From Acinetobacter nosocomialis (GTDB lineage: Bacteria > Pseudomonadota > Gammaproteobacteria > Pseudomonadales > Moraxellaceae), in contig CP107049.1 in assembly GCA_025736915.1 (NCBI GenBank), positions 186,001 through 250,000 of the forward strand: 64,000 bases of DNA, in the 5' to 3' direction. Below, one piece after another: positions 38,720 through 51,061 of this stretch (position 1 is its first letter; every line of letters starts with the position of its first letter). A program made the translations under genes and the position numbers. The notes below the pieces were generated by a model. It ran no database searches and was not told the DNA's origin. It worked only from the letters and a program-made list of their open reading frames with translations.

Positions 38720-39373
38720 TTATCCTTGAGTCGCATCAATCAAAGTTGCACCAGTCAAAGCCTGTAACTCATCAAAGCTAAGACCTTCCACTTTCTCAAT
38801 CACCTTTAAACCATCTTTGGTCACATCAATCACGCAAAGATCGGTGTAAATACGGTCAACACAGTGTTTACCCGTAACTGGATAGCTCAGCTCAGCCACA
38901 ATCTTTGGCTCACCTTGCTTGGTTACATGGTCTGTGGTGATAAATACTTTTTTAGCACCCACAGCTAAATCCATCGCACCACCCACGGCAGGAATCGCAT
39001 CCGGTGCACCCGTGTGCCAGTTGGCCAAGTCACCATTCGCTGCAACCTGAAAAGCGCCAAGCACAGCAATATCAAGGTGTCCACCACGCATCATGGCAAA
39101 GGAGTCACCATGATGGAAAAAGCTACCACCTTCAAGCATAGTCACAAACTCTTTACCCGCATTAATCAGTTCAGGGTCTTCTTCACCTGCCGCTGGTGGT
39201 GGGCCAAATGCCAACAGGCCATTTTCGGAATGAAGGAAAATATCTTTGTCGTTAGGTAAGTAGCTTGCAATCTTGGTTGGTAAGCCAATGCCTAAATTTA
39301 CATAGGCACCATCTGGAATATCTTGTGCCACACGTTGTGCAATCTGGTCACGGCTGAGTTTCTGGTAGCTCAT
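38720..39373 (-). CDS. pcaJ: 3-oxoadipate CoA-transferase subunit B PcaJ
   Basis: Carries the active-site Glu of the succinyl-CoA:3-oxoadipate CoA-transferase, seen in LHSENGLLAFGP. 217 residues, with NLGIGLPTKIASYL at the start and GGAMDLAVGAKKVFITTDHVTK in the middle. The usual heterodimer partner PcaI is encoded 18 bases upstream. Complete and of standard length. Confidence 0.96.
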   Translation of the reverse strand: MSYQKLSRDQIAQRVAQDIPDGAYVNLGIGLPTKIASYLPNDKDIFLHSENGLLAFGPPPAAGEEDPELINAGKEFVTMLEGGSFFHHGDSFAMMRGGHLDIAVLGAFQVAANGDLANWHTGAPDAIPAVGGAMDLAVGAKKVFITTDHVTKQGEPKIVAELSYPVTGKHCVDRIYTDLCVIDVTKDGLKVIEKVEGLSFDELQALTGATLIDATQG

Positions 39374-39391
39374 GTTATTTCTCCTTATTGC

Positions 39392-40063
39392 TTACTGTGC
39401 TGGCGCTACTTGTACAACATGCTGTACAAAGATACCTGGGGTGATGATGTGTTCTGGGTCTAATCCACCTAGCTCAACCACTTCAGAAACCTGAGCAATA
39501 GTGACATCCGCAGCCATGGCCATGATTGGGCCAAAGTTACGTGCAGATTTACGGTAAACCAGATTGCCCCAGCGGTCGCCCTTGTAAGCTTTAATCAAGG
39601 CAAAGTCCGCCTTGATCGGATACTCAAGTACGTAATCTTTCCCATCAATCTCACGGGTCTCTTTACCTTCGGCCAAAAGTGTTCCAAAGCCAGTTGGGGT
39701 AAATACAGCGCCTAGGCCCATACCAGCTGCCTGAATACGACACGCCAGATTACCTTGCGGTACCACTTCAAGTTCAACCTTTCCGGCACGGTACAGTTCA
39801 TCAAATACATAAGAGTCTGACTGACGTGGGAAAGAGCAAATCACTTTTTTAACTGAACCCGCTTTCAGCAGTTTCGCCAGACCATAATCGCCATTACCGG
39901 CGTTATTACTCACAATGGTTAAACCTTTAACACCGAGTTCAATCAGACCGTCAATGAGTTCAGCGGGTTGTCCTGCGGTACCGAAACCACCAATCAGAAT
40001 GGTTGCACCATCTTTAATCTGCGATAGAACCTCGCTAAGAGAGGACTTACTTTTGTCAATCAT
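39392..40063 (-). CDS. pcaI: 3-oxoadipate CoA-transferase subunit A PcaI
   Basis: First gene of the pca-qui operon. 223 residues, with the CoA-binding GGFGTAGQPAELIDGL near residue 23, the FPRQSDSYVFDELYRAGKVELEVVPQGNLA segment region, and a C-terminal domain ending GIFVQHVVQVAPAQ. GGAG lies 8 bases before the ATG. The upstream gap carries a PcaU-type operator. Confidence 0.96.
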   Translation of the reverse strand: MIDKSKSSLSEVLSQIKDGATILIGGFGTAGQPAELIDGLIELGVKGLTIVSNNAGNGDYGLAKLLKAGSVKKVICSFPRQSDSYVFDELYRAGKVELEVVPQGNLACRIQAAGMGLGAVFTPTGFGTLLAEGKETREIDGKDYVLEYPIKADFALIKAYKGDRWGNLVYRKSARNFGPIMAMAADVTIAQVSEVVELGGLDPEHIITPGIFVQHVVQVAPAQ

Positions 40064-40233
40064 TAGACAACTCCATTGTGCTCATTGAAGAAGAGAGAGG
40101 TAAGAGAGTTAGGCACACTGAGGCGAGAAGAATAGATAAATATTTCACTCAATCCCGAGTGTTTCCCTTAGATTTCCCTTTTAAACATTTTTGATAATTT
40201 TTGTATTTTGATCTAGTAAGCTATATATAGTTT

Positions 40234-40270
40234 TGTTCGATTTAGGATTTTTTTGTTCGACTATCGAACA
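40234..40270. promoter_or_regulatory. PcaU-type operator: palindrome plus phased direct repeat
   Basis: TGTTCGACTATCGAACA (40254-40270) is a 7+3+7 perfect palindrome. A further TGTTCGA lies at 40234-40240, exactly 20 bases before the first arm; the ten bases TTTTGTTCGA are identical at both places. Three such motifs, one palindromic pair and one direct repeat, are the known layout of the A. baylyi PcaU site. Minus-strand A/T-rich -10 candidates (TATATA near 40221-40230) follow. Confidence 0.8.
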
Positions 40271-40362
40271 TTATCTAAGTAAATCACTTATTCAATCTTA
40301 CAAATTCAAGTTGTAAAAAAAATACTAATTATTTTGAATAGATATGTAGAAAACCGCACCTA

Positions 40363-40374
40363 CTTAGGCTATTT
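40363..40374 (+). repeat. CTTAGGCTATTT element
   Basis: Twelve of 13 bases of the dispersed element, 39 bases past the ispD stop in the pcaI upstream gap. Same orientation as all others. Confidence 0.6.
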
Positions 40375-40412
40375 TAAAGGTAAAAATTACCACCTATTCT
40401 GTACATAAAATC

Positions 40413-41129
40413 TTAAGTTTGTGATTGTAAAATCAAGCGAGCAAGTTCTAAATCATCGGGGTAAGTAATTTTTATATTGTCAGAACGCCCCATGACCACC
40501 TGTACATTTTCTCCCATAGACTCAAGTGCACTCGCCTCATCAGTAATAGTCAAATTATTTTTTAGGGCTATTTCTATTGCTTTTTTAAGGATTCCAATTT
40601 TAGCAATTTGAGGAGTTTGAGCCTGCCACAACAACTCTCGACTCACAGTTTTGTCAATCTGCTGTTCTTTATTTACTTGTTTTAGCGTATCGCGCACAGG
40701 AATTGCCAAAATAGCACTCTGGTTTGTTTCAACCGCAGTTTTAACGAGAGCGTTAAGGCATTCAAAAGTCACACAAGGCCTTGCAGCATCATGTACTAAT
40801 ACCCAATCATTCTCATCCGCAATCTGCAGCAGATAACTCAAAGCATTTAATACTGAGTGCACACGTTCAGCACCACCATTACAAAAATGCGCTTTATGTT
40901 TATCCTGAAAAGCTAAAGTCGAGGCAAAAGTATCCTGTGCACCAATTGCTAAGACATAGCCACTTAGCGGAAGTTGACTTAAACGTTTAACTGTATGCTC
41001 TAAAACAGTAGCTTTTTGAATGTATTGATATTGCTTTAATTCAGTTTTGGAAAACCGACTTCCCGAACCAGCAGCAGGGATAACCGCCCATAATTTAGTC
41101 TGGGATGTCTGGGGATGGAGGTGTCTCAT
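40413..41129 (-). CDS. ispD: 2-C-methyl-D-erythritol 4-phosphate cytidylyltransferase IspD
   Basis: Third step of the MEP isoprenoid pathway. 238 residues; nucleotide-binding AVIPAAGSGSRFSKTELKQY at residues 15-34, VHDAARPCVT near 120 and the C-terminal ITDEASALE...KITYPDDLELA. Its start overlaps the end of ftsB by 35 bases, a common coupling of these two genes. No ispF follows; instead the pca-qui region begins. Confidence 0.96.
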   Translation of the reverse strand: MRHLHPQTSQTKLWAVIPAAGSGSRFSKTELKQYQYIQKATVLEHTVKRLSQLPLSGYVLAIGAQDTFASTLAFQDKHKAHFCNGGAERVHSVLNALSYLLQIADENDWVLVHDAARPCVTFECLNALVKTAVETNQSAILAIPVRDTLKQVNKEQQIDKTVSRELLWQAQTPQIAKIGILKKAIEIALKNNLTITDEASALESMGENVQVVMGRSDNIKITYPDDLELARLILQSQT

Positions 41130-41484
41130 TCGTTTCCAAATCTACTTTAGCGTTCGGGTCAATATAAATAGGCTTATAATTAGTACTAATTGTACTCATT
41201 TGAACAAATGTTTCATGAGGCTTAACCAGACCAAGATCAAGACGAGCATGCTCTTCTATTGCTTCTGTACCATTTTTTAGGTCAAAAACTTCAGCTGCCA
41301 AAATGCGATTTCGCTCTTTAAGCTCATCATTTACTTCAGCTTGTTGTTGGATCTGTTGCATAAGCGCTTGATGAGGAAAATAACCACCCTCACCTAACCA
41401 GAACTGATATTGCAATATAGCTACTAAAACAATAACCAGTAGCAATATAAGTTTGCTTGAAGTGGATCGAAATACTTCTAACAT
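41095..41484 (-). CDS. ftsB: Cell division protein FtsB
   Basis: A 129-residue divisome protein that joins FtsQ and FtsL. One membrane helix (SKLILLLVIVLVAILQYQFWLGEGG, residues 10-34), then a periplasmic coiled coil (LMQQIQQQAEVNDELKERNRILAAEVFDLKNG) and the family EEHARLDLGLVKPHETFVQ box. The C-terminal tail is acidic and longer than in E. coli (103 residues). Overlaps ispD by 35 bases. Confidence 0.93.
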   Translation of the reverse strand: MLEVFRSTSSKLILLLVIVLVAILQYQFWLGEGGYFPHQALMQQIQQQAEVNDELKERNRILAAEVFDLKNGTEAIEEHARLDLGLVKPHETFVQMSTISTNYKPIYIDPNAKVDLETNETPPSPDIPD

Positions 41485-41526
41485 AGCATTAAGAGCTTTA
41501 ATTAAAAACTTTTATTAAGTTTTTGT

Positions 41527-41580
41527 ATTGTATGACAATTTACAAGCGACATGCAAAATACCTGCAAAATTCCTGCAAAA
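41527..41580 (-). promoter_or_regulatory. ftsB promoter with three 11-bp phased repeats
   Basis: TGCAAAA occurs at 41552-41558, 41563-41569 and 41574-41580, an exact 11-base period. On the minus strand the last copy supplies the -35 TTGCAT (41551-41556), followed after 18 bases by TACAAT (41527-41532), 43 bases before the ftsB ATG. An inverted repeat AATGGTCA/TGACCATT lies further upstream at 41586-41614. Confidence 0.5.
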
Positions 41581-41716
41581 CTATGAATGGTCATATTACT
41601 TTAAATTGACCATTGTGACATGTTTCATTTTGTCAAAATTAAACTCAATTGGAAAGGAAAATAATGTTTATAAACACAACTGTTTATAAATCAATCTATG
41701 GATATAAAAGTTACTC

Positions 41717-42445
41717 TTAAGAATGAGTAAAAACAGCAAATATCATAGAAAAACCAGCAACTACTAACATACAATCCAGCAATAAATTAAAAGTTTTCTC
41801 AGACATCTTTATTACAAAAGTTTTGCCAATATAGTTACCAATAATTAGAGAAAAACCGACAGCAACTCCCGCAATTAAAATATTTTGTTGTAAAACGCCT
41901 AGAGCACCAAAAGTTAAGCTTTTCGTTACGTAAATACCAAATGAAGCGGCTGCCTCTGTCGCCAAGAGAGCTCCTTTCGTTAAACCGAAACCATTAAAAA
42001 CTGGGAGTAATAAGGGGCCTGTCGAGAAAACAACGCCTGTAATATAGCCAAGCACACCACCTGCAATAACCATTTGCCATGAACTAAATTTAAAACTATG
42101 GCGTTTGGCATAATGCCTAATCGGTATTAAACAGAAGAAAAATATACCTATACATAAGTTAGACAATACAGGTGACATGATCCATAAGGTATTGGCCCCT
42201 AGTATCGTTGCTGGTATGCCCAAACTAGTAAATAAAAGAAATGCTTTAATATTAAGTTCTTTACGCCACATCACTACACGTGAAATATTCCCCATGATTG
42301 CAGCAATCGCCATAATAGGTACCGCAAGTTTCGCCCCAAAAATATAAGAAAGAATAGGCAATAAAATAATAGATGACCCAGTCCCTACTACCCCACTAAT
42401 CAGTCCTGATAGAACCCCAATAACAGCAAGTGCTACATAGATCAT
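41717..42445 (-). CDS. TauE/SafE-family sulfite exporter-like membrane protein
   Basis: About 242 residues with some eight membrane helices. The start MIYVALAVIGVLSGLISGVVGTGSSIILLPIL carries the family GxxSG...GxGG-like motif, repeated in the second half as GGVLGYITGVVFSTGPLLLPVF. The ATG at 42445 is preferred over a TTG 12 bases earlier. Such proteins export sulfite, sulfoacetate or similar anions; the substrate here is unknown. It stands alone, with long gaps on both sides. Confidence 0.87.
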   Translation of the reverse strand: MIYVALAVIGVLSGLISGVVGTGSSIILLPILSYIFGAKLAVPIMAIAAIMGNISRVVMWRKELNIKAFLLFTSLGIPATILGANTLWIMSPVLSNLCIGIFFFCLIPIRHYAKRHSFKFSSWQMVIAGGVLGYITGVVFSTGPLLLPVFNGFGLTKGALLATEAAASFGIYVTKSLTFGALGVLQQNILIAGVAVGFSLIIGNYIGKTFVIKMSEKTFNLLLDCMLVVAGFSMIFAVFTHS

Positions 42446-42711
42446 AGGCCTAACCAAAATAATTATTCTTAAGTATCTACAATAGTCTAGGTTTTAAAAT
42501 CGTACTATAGCTCTCTTCTATTTTTGGCATTTAAAAATTTTTCAAAAATAATTAAATACCTATGAGCTTAGATGAATAATGCTTTTATAAAAACACATAT
42601 TTCTTATATTTTTAACCAATAACCACCTAAAAAGTATAGTTTTTTAATTTTCATTTTGATAAGAATTTTAAATGTATTTTTGATACCTATTTTAAATAAG
42701 TGAGAAAAAAG

Positions 42712-43389
42712 ATGGATCTTTCTAATATTTTTATAGGTGACACGACGTGGCCCTTTGTTTTAGAAATATTAATTCGCTGTACTGTCATGTTCATTATCAT
42801 TATTAGTTTTTTAAGACTATCTGGTAAACGCGGTATTCGGCAACTCTCCTTATTCGAACTGGCTATCATTTTATGTTTAGGGTCTGCTGCTGGCGATCCT
42901 ATGTTTACTAAAGATTTACCCATTGCCCATGCATTCGTAGCTTTTATAGTTATTCTTTCATTATATCGTTTTGTTACGTGGGGTATGGTAAAGCATAAAA
43001 AAATTGAAAACTTGTTAGAAGGAAGAGCTCTTTACGTTGTCAAAGATGGCCTTCTCGTCTATAAAGACTTCCAAAAACAGACATATTCTCATGACGAATT
43101 TTTCTCAGAAATGCGCCAGCAAAACGTAGAACATTTAGGTCAAGTCAGAACAGCACTGCTTGAATCCGATGGCATTTTGAGCTTACTTTATTATGAGGAT
43201 GAAGATGTTAAATGGGGACTTCCTTTATTCCCAGATGCCTATCGTAAAGCTGATGTACTTAAAATTAATACTTTTTATTCTTGTATGAAATGTGGCGAGA
43301 CTAAGGTTTTAAATAAACTCGATCAAGAATGCTCTCGTTGTCATCATCATAGTTGGGCTGAATCTTTAAAAACTCGGCGTTTAGGATAA
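42712..43389 (+). CDS. DUF421 (YetF/YcaP-like) membrane protein with C-terminal Cys-His motif
   Basis: About 225 residues. Three N-terminal membrane helices (FVLEILIRCTVMFIIIISFL and on) with the family RLSGKRGIRQLSLFELAIILCLGSAAGDPM, then the cytoplasmic DUF421 domain (GRALYVVKDGLLVYKDF, QVRTALLESDGILSLLYY). The tail CMKCGETKVLNKLDQECSRCHHHSW has two CxxC pairs, which looks like a small zinc ribbon and is not usual for DUF421. ATG 42712 is preferred over a GTG at 42700. Function unknown. Confidence 0.87.
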   Translation: MDLSNIFIGDTTWPFVLEILIRCTVMFIIIISFLRLSGKRGIRQLSLFELAIILCLGSAAGDPMFTKDLPIAHAFVAFIVILSLYRFVTWGMVKHKKIENLLEGRALYVVKDGLLVYKDFQKQTYSHDEFFSEMRQQNVEHLGQVRTALLESDGILSLLYYEDEDVKWGLPLFPDAYRKADVLKINTFYSCMKCGETKVLNKLDQECSRCHHHSWAESLKTRRLG

Positions 43390-43392
43390 ATA

Positions 43393-43436
43393 AAAAAGTG
43401 CTATTTCTAAGAAGTAGAAATAGCACTTTTATTTTT
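43393..43436. terminator. Bidirectional terminator between DUF421 gene and eno
   Basis: AAAAGTGCTATTTCTA and its complement form a long stem with a short loop (stem 43395-43430), with T-runs on both strands. It ends both convergent transcripts. Confidence 0.9.
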
Positions 43437-43487
43437 AAATATTAATTTTTCATCAATATTTAAATAAGCAAAGCATTATTCAAAAGA

Positions 43488-45680
<2,193 letters not shown>

Positions 45681-45710
45681 TTAAACTTTCCCAGTTTATT
45701 TAAAATCGCA

Positions 45711-47414
<1,704 letters not shown>

Positions 47415-47533
47415 CTATAAAGCAAAGTCAAACCGCATCAATTCAAAGAACAATAAACAACTGGTTATTCTATCAGCATTTTTAACAAAAAATTAGCTCA
47501 ATCTGACATGATTTTTTCATTGCTATTTACTGT

Positions 47534-47539
47534 TATAAT
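47534..47539 (+). promoter_or_regulatory. Extended -10 promoter for the lysine/proline-rich lipoprotein
   Basis: TGTTATAAT is an extended -10 (TGn before a perfect TATAAT at 47534-47539). No good -35 is visible. Transcription would start near 47546, close to the start codon. Confidence 0.55.
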
Positions 47540-47571
47540 GCCAACTCCTCAATTAAATGTTGTTTTGGGCA

Positions 47572-48060
47572 ATGGCAAATAAAAAACTTTTAATCTGTGC
47601 TGCAATTGCGGCTGGACTATTGTTAACCGCATGCGTTAAAAAAGAGACACCGAAAGAAGAAGAGCAAGACAAGGTTGAAACTGCTGTTTCAGAACCTCAA
47701 CCAGCGAAGCCTGCAAAATTTGAATCTTTAGAGAGTGTAGACACTCGCCAAGAAGCTCAAATTCCAGCGCAACCACAAGTTGAAGTTCAGCGTGAAGAAA
47801 CAACCAATACTACAACTGAAATTCGTCGCGAAACTCGTCCTGCTCATTCTGCTGAATCTTCACAGACACAAGTTGCTGAACAACCTAAATCTGAGACACC
47901 TAAAGTAGAACCAAAACCTGAAAAAAAACCTGAGCCTAAAGCAGAACCAAAACCTGAAAAAGCTCAGTCAAAACCTGCTAAGGCAACTGAGCCTGCAAAG
48001 ACAGAAGATGACGCTGTTGCTGCTGCAATTGCTGCTGCAACACCAGCACTTAAAAACTAA
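47572..48060 (+). CDS. Lipoprotein with Pro/Lys/Glu-rich repetitive tail
   Basis: About 162 residues from MANKKLLICAAIAAGLLLTACVKK; the lipobox is LTAC with Cys lipidated. An upstream ATG (47557) is possible but spoils the signal peptide. The mature part is disordered-looking, dominated by Glu, Lys, Pro and Thr, with the near-repeat KVEPKPEKKPEPKAEPKPEK, and ends in an Ala-rich helix VAAAIAAATPALKN. Such tails can span the periplasm, but no known domain is present. Function unknown. Confidence 0.8.
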   Translation: MANKKLLICAAIAAGLLLTACVKKETPKEEEQDKVETAVSEPQPAKPAKFESLESVDTRQEAQIPAQPQVEVQREETTNTTTEIRRETRPAHSAESSQTQVAEQPKSETPKVEPKPEKKPEPKAEPKPEKAQSKPAKATEPAKTEDDAVAAAIAAATPALKN

Positions 48061-48073
48061 GCTTCTGTTCAAG

Positions 48074-48106
48074 AATGCCCAAATTAACTATTTAATTTGG
48101 GCATTT
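48074..48106 (+). terminator. Terminator after the lipoprotein gene
   Basis: ATGCCCAAATTAA and TTAATTTGGGCAT pair with a short loop, followed by TTTAT. Confidence 0.75.
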
Positions 48107-48293
48107 ATATAATCTTCATAATATAAATAAATTTAATCCCTTTCTTTTTTATCTTTAAAGCTCCCCTGTCTGTCATTTTAGGACAATCTATTTTCAATCA
48201 TTCAAAAATCATTGACTCAAATCTTGTCTGCTTATACTTTTTATATCAAGTTCCTTTTTAGAACTTAAATTAAAAGAAGATTGGAGCAAGAAA

Positions 48294-49139
48294 ATGAATA
48301 CAGCTTTAAACCGTATGCCGGCCTCTTTTCCTGTCCGCCGCATGGACTACAATTTTGAAAATATTCCACGTTATTGGTGCAATGATGAGCCTTCACTTAC
48401 CCACTATTTCACAGGTCTTTCTACTTTGTTTCCCGAAGGAGAATCGTATTTTGTTAGATCTGTGCGTGCTTTACGTGCTAAAGCTAAAGAAAATAAAATT
48501 TTAGACAGAGAAATAGGTGCATTTATTGGTCAAGAAGCAATGCATTCTAAAGAACATCATGCTTTTCATGTCAGTGCGCAGCAATATGGTTTAAATCCAG
48601 AGTCATTAGAAAAAGCGACAGGCATTGTTCTTAAAGCTATTGAGAAAGTTTTTAGTAAAAAATGGAATTTGCTTGTAACAGTAGGCTTGGAACATTACAC
48701 AGCAGTACTCGTAGTCAGCATGATGCAATCGGTAAATGAGCTTATGACTGATACAACTATTCGTAACTTATGGTTATGGCATAGTGTAGAAGAAACCGAG
48801 CATAAAGCTGTTGCATTCGACTTATATCAGCATTTATATGGCAACGGATTAGGTGCTTATATTCCTCGTATTTCAGTTTTTACTTTTAGCTTAATTCTGA
48901 TCACTGCTTTTTCAACCGTTTACCAAATTATTTTAATGAAACGGGATAAGCAACTGGCCAACTTCAAATCTTGGCGCAACTTTTTTAGCTTTGCTAGCAA
49001 ACAATATAAAGTTTTGATTCCTAAATTTCTTGAATATTATCGTTTTGATTTCCACCCCAACCAAACAGATGAAAAAGCTTTAGTTGCTGCCACTAAAATA
49101 AAAATTGGTATAAATGATAAAACTCCACTCTTATCTTAA
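48294..49139 (+). CDS. Predicted metal-dependent hydrolase (COG3687/PF10118 family)
   Basis: A 281-residue helical protein with a ferritin-like pattern of metal ligands: FIGQEAMHSKEHHAFH near residue 80, VGLEHYTAVL near 145 and WHSVEETEHKAVAFDLY near 165. These Glu and His residues probably bind two metal ions. A hydrophobic stretch FTFSLILITAFSTVYQIIL (about 205-225) may anchor it to the membrane. The substrate of this family is not established. Monocistronic, with a terminator just behind. Confidence 0.85.
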   Translation: MNTALNRMPASFPVRRMDYNFENIPRYWCNDEPSLTHYFTGLSTLFPEGESYFVRSVRALRAKAKENKILDREIGAFIGQEAMHSKEHHAFHVSAQQYGLNPESLEKATGIVLKAIEKVFSKKWNLLVTVGLEHYTAVLVVSMMQSVNELMTDTTIRNLWLWHSVEETEHKAVAFDLYQHLYGNGLGAYIPRISVFTFSLILITAFSTVYQIILMKRDKQLANFKSWRNFFSFASKQYKVLIPKFLEYYRFDFHPNQTDEKALVAATKIKIGINDKTPLLS

Positions 49140-49148
49140 GAGGTAAAA

Positions 49149-49175
49149 AATAAAGCCCAGACTTTGGGCTTTATT
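49149..49175. terminator. Bidirectional intrinsic terminator
   Basis: AATAAAGCCCA and TGGGCTTTATT form a perfect 11-bp stem with a 5-base loop between the metal-dependent hydrolase gene and the convergent alpha/beta hydrolase gene. Confidence 0.88.
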
Positions 49176-49193
49176 TATGCATTTGATGATTGT

Positions 49194-50288
49194 CTATTTA
49201 TTACGTTCAATTAAAAAATAATCAGACATCAGACGTGCAGCCCATGACGTACTACGCCATCCTTCATAAAATGCGCAATGACTTCCTTTTTTAGTTGTCA
49301 CTACAGCCACCGTACTCATTTGCTGAATTGGCTCTTTGTAAGGCTCTAAATTTTTAATAGAACAAACAGGGTCATCTTCCGCGTTCAGAATCATTAATGG
49401 AATTTTAATATTCTCAAAAACATAAATCGGGTTAATAGATTTACAGTAAGTCTCGTAATCTTGAAAACCAGCCATTTCGAAGTATTCTTTTTCAAATTCT
49501 TCTAAATTGGTTGTCGATAAGACTTTTTCTAAAGATGCTATTTTGCTCCACGTATTTTGATACGGATAAATAAAATACTTAAAGAGCTTTTTAGTCATCA
49601 TTTTACTGTAAAAAGGATGAACATTTTTAAAACCAATTTCAGTGTTATAACCCGGGCACATCGCAAAAGCAGCTTTAAAAGGTGTATCTTCGCCTTGTTC
49701 ACCCAAATAGCGAACAAGCAGACCTGTACCTGCTGATGAACCTACCGCATATAAGTCCGATGCCGGAAATAGACTTTGAATATGATTAAGCTGTTCTTTT
49801 AGATCACGCGTAGATCCAAAAAGAGAAATTTGCGGCACAGGCATTGGCAAACCAGCGTGACCACGGCGTAGACACAGTGCAATTCGCCAGCCTGTATATT
49901 GATTTAAATCACGTACCAACTCACGCATACTTTCAGGCGTACCTGTAATGGTATGCATAATTACAACCGTTGGTGTATCTGCTGGTAAATTGTAACCATA
50001 CCAAGCAATTGCTGTAACACCACCATCATTCATAGTGAGTTGATCAATACGGTCATATTCCAGCTTTATTGTCTGTTTTCTAATAAGATCAAAATAAAGT
50101 AAATGGACATGACTATTCGTTAACCAAGGCGTAGGACGGTATTTCTGTTTAAGTTGAGGGAGCTTATCCAAAATATCTTTTATTTTTCCTTGAGGATCAT
50201 AATAAACTTTTGGATGCTCAGCGCCCAAAACTAAATCGAACAGCTCCGAACCGAAATCTTTAATTTTATTAAAAACAGATATGCCCAT
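49194..50288 (-). CDS. YheT-like alpha/beta hydrolase
   Basis: About 364 residues of the COG0429 esterase family. Features in order: RPTPWLTNSHVHLLYFDLIRK, the oxyanion TVVIMHTITGTPESMRELV, GWRIALCLRRGHAG, nucleophile Ser in AVGSSAGTGLLVRYLG, Asp in ILNAEDDPVCSI and His in TKKGSHCAFYEGW. No signal peptide. ATG 50288 is chosen; a TTG two codons earlier is also possible. Next to an SGNH esterase gene on the same strand, so both may process lipids or esters. Substrate unknown. Confidence 0.87.
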   Translation of the reverse strand: MGISVFNKIKDFGSELFDLVLGAEHPKVYYDPQGKIKDILDKLPQLKQKYRPTPWLTNSHVHLLYFDLIRKQTIKLEYDRIDQLTMNDGGVTAIAWYGYNLPADTPTVVIMHTITGTPESMRELVRDLNQYTGWRIALCLRRGHAGLPMPVPQISLFGSTRDLKEQLNHIQSLFPASDLYAVGSSAGTGLLVRYLGEQGEDTPFKAAFAMCPGYNTEIGFKNVHPFYSKMMTKKLFKYFIYPYQNTWSKIASLEKVLSTTNLEEFEKEYFEMAGFQDYETYCKSINPIYVFENIKIPLMILNAEDDPVCSIKNLEPYKEPIQQMSTVAVVTTKKGSHCAFYEGWRSTSWAARLMSDYFLIERNK

Positions 50289-50307
50289 ATCCAATAACTA
50301 CCTATGA

Positions 50308-51024
50308 CTATGAGTTAAATGATTGCCGCACTATGGCTGCAACCTGCCGTCCCCAAACTGCGTAAACTTCTTTACTTGGATGAAAACCGTCACTTGCCAT
50401 AGGCAAGTTCATGGCTTGAAAAGTTTCAATATCGTATTGAAGAAACTCAAATTGGCTCTGTGGCGCCAACCATTGTTGTAATTTTTGATTCATTTGCTCT
50501 GCATATTGCCCAAACAACCAAGCCAATGGATTAGGTAAAGCTGGGAAATGTTGCATTGGAGGCACGCCAGAAACAATAATCAGCTTTGGCTGAAATCGTT
50601 TCTGAATATGATCAAATAATTGCTTCTGTTGTTTGACCCATGATTTAGCAGAAGTCAGCTTTGTGACATCATTTACACCAATAGATGTCACAATCACATC
50701 ATACTTCTGCTCTTCTAAATGCTGCAAAGCATGAAAAACTTGTCGAGTCGTATCACCCGTTTTAGCATGAAGTTTCCATTGTAGGGAAAATTCATTTTGC
50801 AGTTCTTGAATAATTGCACCAGACAAGGCATCTTTTTGTGTTTCTACACCCACACCTGCTGCAGCAGAATCTCCTAAAATAAGCAGAGATAAAGGCTTGC
50901 CTTGACCAATGCTACCTTCTCGTTCACCTTTGGCTTCTGCTAAACGTGGCGTGTTCTTTCGAACTTTACTGCCTTGTACAAATAATACGGGCAATAAAAG
51001 CAATGTTGAAAGTTTTAACCACAT
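50308..51024 (-). CDS. SGNH/GDSL-type esterase
   Basis: A 238-residue SGNH hydrolase with an N-terminal hydrophobic segment (LSTLLLLPVLFVQGSK) that is a signal anchor or signal peptide. Block I is ILGDSAAAGVGVETQ with the catalytic Ser, block III SIGVNDVTK, and block V has DGFHPSKEVY with the Asp/His pair. Acts on esters in the envelope, perhaps as lysophospholipase-type TesA. Thirteen bases before the next gene on the same strand. Substrate unknown. Confidence 0.88.
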   Translation of the reverse strand: MWLKLSTLLLLPVLFVQGSKVRKNTPRLAEAKGEREGSIGQGKPLSLLILGDSAAAGVGVETQKDALSGAIIQELQNEFSLQWKLHAKTGDTTRQVFHALQHLEEQKYDVIVTSIGVNDVTKLTSAKSWVKQQKQLFDHIQKRFQPKLIIVSGVPPMQHFPALPNPLAWLFGQYAEQMNQKLQQWLAPQSQFEFLQYDIETFQAMNLPMASDGFHPSKEVYAVWGRQVAAIVRQSFNS

Positions 51025-51042
51025 TTTATATACCTCAAGACT

Positions 51043-51054
51043 CTTAGGCTATTT
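51043..51054 (+). repeat. CTTAGGCTATTT element
   Basis: Copy in the 37-base gap between the SnoaL-like gene and the SGNH esterase gene, 7 bases from the SnoaL stop codon. Confidence 0.6.
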
Positions 51055-51061
51055 AACAAAA

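Larger units (their letters stand above)
40064..40412. other. 349-base regulatory gap upstream of pcaI
   Basis: Contains the PcaU-type operator, one dispersed repeat element (40363-40374) and an AT-rich leader. No pcaU gene is here, unlike A. baylyi, where it is divergent from pcaI at this place. I see no other ORF. Confidence 0.7.

Noticed and set aside
41717..42445. Insertion-type mobile cargo between ftsB and eno
   Set aside because: No transposase, terminal repeats or target duplications are visible around the TauE and DUF421 genes.
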